A DNA stretch of 64,000 bases from Actinoalloteichus fjordicus (GTDB taxonomy: Bacteria; Actinomycetota; Actinomycetes; Mycobacteriales; Pseudonocardiaceae), in assembly GCF_001941625.1 (NCBI RefSeq), contig NZ_CP016076.1, forward strand, positions 5,812,001 to 5,876,000. Reading direction: 5' to 3'. How positions within the stretch are numbered: the first letter of the stretch is position 1; every line of letters starts with the position of its first letter. Positions 62,469-64,000 of this stretch are shown one piece after another. Below the pieces are notes generated by a model that was not told where the DNA came from, did no database searches, and saw only the letters and a program-made list of their open reading frames with translations. The position numbers were made by a program, and so were the translations under genes.

Positions 62469-62631
62469 GAGCCTGCCTCGGATCGCCGCGCCTGTTGCGG
62501 CGAGGGTCACCTGACGCGACGCGGGCCCGCCGGGTCGACGACGGGCGATGGCGGGCGGGCGGCGGGCGACGGCAGGCGCAGGCGGCAGGCGCAGCAGGCA
62601 CGAAGGCGGGACGCCGTCCCCACACGACAGA

Positions 62632-62672
62632 ACGGCCTGGCTCACCGATGATCTTCCGGTGAGCCAGGCCGT
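62632..62672. terminator. Terminator of the NlpC/P60 gene
   Basis: 16-bp perfect stem (62632-62647 with 62657-62672), 9-nt loop, immediately downstream of the NlpC/P60 stop on the minus strand. Confidence 0.75.
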
Positions 62673-62708
62673 CGAAGGTCTAGCCGTGCCTGTCTGTCGA
62701 TCTGGTCT

Positions 62709-63755
62709 TCAGGCCACGCGTCGCATCGCAACGATCGGGCTGTTGGAGCCCCGGTCGATCGGAACGACCTTCACGTTCTGCCCGGTGGTCGGGGCGTGCA
62801 CGACGTTGCCGTTGCCGACGTACATGCCGATGTGGTGCACCGACGGGTTTCCGTAGGCGATCAGGTCGCCGGGAGCCAGCTGGGCGCGGGAGACCGCGGT
62901 CCCGGTGGATGCCTGGGCGGCGCTGTTCCTGGGCAGCGACACGCCGACCTGGTTGTAGGCCCACTGCATCAGGCCGGAGCAGTCGAAGGTGCCGGGGCCG
63001 GTGGCCCCGTACACGTAGGGCATTCCGACCCGTGTGAGCGCGGCCTGCACCGCTGCGGAGCCGGTGCCGGTGCCGGGGGGCACCTGGTAGTCCGTCTCAC
63101 CCTCGTCCGCGCCGGAGCCCTGGTCGTACTCGGCCTGCTCCTCTGCGGTGAGGTCGTCGATGTGCGCCTGGACCTCGGCGATCTGCGCGTCCATCTCGGT
63201 CCTGCGCTCATCGATCTCGGTGCGCAGTTCCTCGGCCTCGGCGGCCGCCTCGGCCGCTGCGGTCTCCGCCTCGGATGCCGATGCCTCGGCCTCCTCGGCC
63301 TGCCGGACCACGGCGGTCAGCCGATCGAGCGACTCGGCGTTCCCGCTGGCGAGCACGTCCAGCGCGGAGAGCTGGTCGAGGAAGGCCTGCGGGTCCTCGG
63401 CGACCAGTAGTGCGGAGAGCTTGTTGAATCGAGCGCCCTGATACGAGGCGTTGGCGAGCTCGTCCACGTTGCCGCGGAACAGCTCCTCATCCCCTCGTGC
63501 CTGCTCTGCCGACTCCTGGGACTGCTCGAAGGCGGCGGTCGCCTCCTCCAGCTCCGCCTCTCGGGCGGCCAGGTCGTCGTTGGCGCGGTGCCATTCCTCG
63601 GTCAGCCGCACGGCCTCGTGATCGAGTTCTTCGAGCTGAGCCACCGCGTCTGATTTGTTGTCGGGAAGTTCCTGGGCCATCACCGGCGCGGGGACGAGGC
63701 TGACTGCCATAGCCACCACGGTCGCCGCCAGTGCCCCACGCATCGTTCTTCTCAT
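62709..63755 (-). CDS. Secreted NlpC/P60 peptidoglycan endopeptidase (RipA/Rv2190c-like)
   Basis: A 348-residue exported hydrolase. A Sec signal (LAATVVAMAVSLVPAPVMA) precedes a long coiled coil (~45-215, Glu/Ala-rich), a short linker and the C-terminal NlpC/P60 domain: GMPYVYGATGPGTFDCSGLMQWAY (catalytic Cys), SVHHIGMYVGNGNVVHAP (catalytic His) and a terminal RGSNSPIVAMRRVA. The coiled coil probably holds the enzyme inactive or docks it at the septum, as in RipA-type proteins. ATG 63755 is preferred for its RR-containing n-region; ATG 63743 (GAGAAG upstream) and 63854 are alternatives. Confidence 0.88.
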   Translation of the reverse strand: MRRTMRGALAATVVAMAVSLVPAPVMAQELPDNKSDAVAQLEELDHEAVRLTEEWHRANDDLAAREAELEEATAAFEQSQESAEQARGDEELFRGNVDELANASYQGARFNKLSALLVAEDPQAFLDQLSALDVLASGNAESLDRLTAVVRQAEEAEASASEAETAAAEAAAEAEELRTEIDERRTEMDAQIAEVQAHIDDLTAEEQAEYDQGSGADEGETDYQVPPGTGTGSAAVQAALTRVGMPYVYGATGPGTFDCSGLMQWAYNQVGVSLPRNSAAQASTGTAVSRAQLAPGDLIAYGNPSVHHIGMYVGNGNVVHAPTTGQNVKVVPIDRGSNSPIVAMRRVA

Positions 63756-63962
63756 TCGATGCGACGCCACGTCGCGAGCAACTCCTTCGTACTTCTCGAA
63801 CCGCCTACCGGACGGTCGATCAACGGTCGATGTTCGTCGATCTTCGACCGACATCCCCGCATGATCAGCTGTTGGACTCCGGTTCGGCTCCCCGACGTGC
63901 CGATTCGGCGGTGACCTGCGGAGTCGCCCTCTGTAGACAACTGCCCGCCGCGAGGTCTCGGA

Positions 63963-63968
63963 TAGGTT
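63963..63968 (+). promoter_or_regulatory. -10 element at the right edge
   Basis: TAGGTT, 7 nt before GTG 63976, the same leaderless layout as elsewhere in the window. Confidence 0.4.
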
Positions 63969-63975
63969 ACGAGTA

Positions 63976-64000
63976 GTGAGCTGCGTAGTCCACTGCCCAG
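63976..64000 (+). CDS. Possible start of a gene cut by the window edge
   Basis: Only 8 codons (GTG...) are visible, so no product can be named. It is listed because the GTG stands exactly 7 nt after a TAGGTT -10 hexamer. Confidence 0.35.

Overview
High-GC actinobacterial chromosome, most likely Pseudonocardiales (genus not determinable from this window). Most of the window is a conserved block with gene order matching Mycobacterium tuberculosis Rv2170-Rv2190c: GNAT, lppM, metF, polyprenyl synthetase, mptA, Rv2175c, pknL, aroG, Rv2179c, plsC, an ArsA-like ATPase, SRPBCC, fadD15, pimB, a metallopeptidase and an NlpC/P60 hydrolase. These genes serve isoprenoid and mannolipid synthesis, lipid activation, envelope signalling and peptidoglycan turnover.

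Layout. 1-26.9 kb: the left half of the conserved block, interrupted by a flotillin operon, a glycerophosphodiesterase, a peptidoglycan amidase, a secreted GH81 beta-1,3-glucanase, an XRE/DUF397 pair and a toxin-antitoxin pair whose toxin is frameshifted. A vestigial one-spacer type I-E CRISPR lies at 1.6 kb and a LexA-type SOS box at 0.25 kb. 27-44 kb: an accessory island of type VII-secretion-linked polymorphic toxins. Four proteins share a ~250-residue WXG-type N-terminal module. Three of them end in a His/Cys domain that looks like a clan CD (C80/CPD-type) cysteine peptidase. The fourth is an RHS protein tipped with a PD-(D/E)XK nuclease. A second RHS protein carries a T7SS-associated domain fused at its N-terminus, and a stand-alone copy of that domain lies next to it. 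44.4-47.4 kb: a lower-GC restriction-modification island (Eco29kI-like GIY-YIG nuclease, C5-cytosine methyltransferase, a small unknown protein, Vsr). 47.6-64 kb: phosphofructokinase, then the right half of the conserved block.

The island (27-48.8 kb) separates aroG from the Rv2179c-type RNase gene, which are adjacent in M. tuberculosis, so it looks like an insertion at a fixed site; no integrase or transposase is visible. Two of the effector genes share an ~858-bp segment that reads as identical, so the island is being rearranged by recombination or gene conversion. No obvious immunity genes accompany the toxins.

Many genes here start 6-8 nt after a TANNNT -10 hexamer with no Shine-Dalgarno, i.e. 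look leaderless (metF, the polyprenyl synthetase, pknL, aroG, the methyltransferase, vsr, Rv2179c-type RNase, pimB and others). I used this pattern to choose several starts. All product calls come from reading motifs and gene order; no database search was run.
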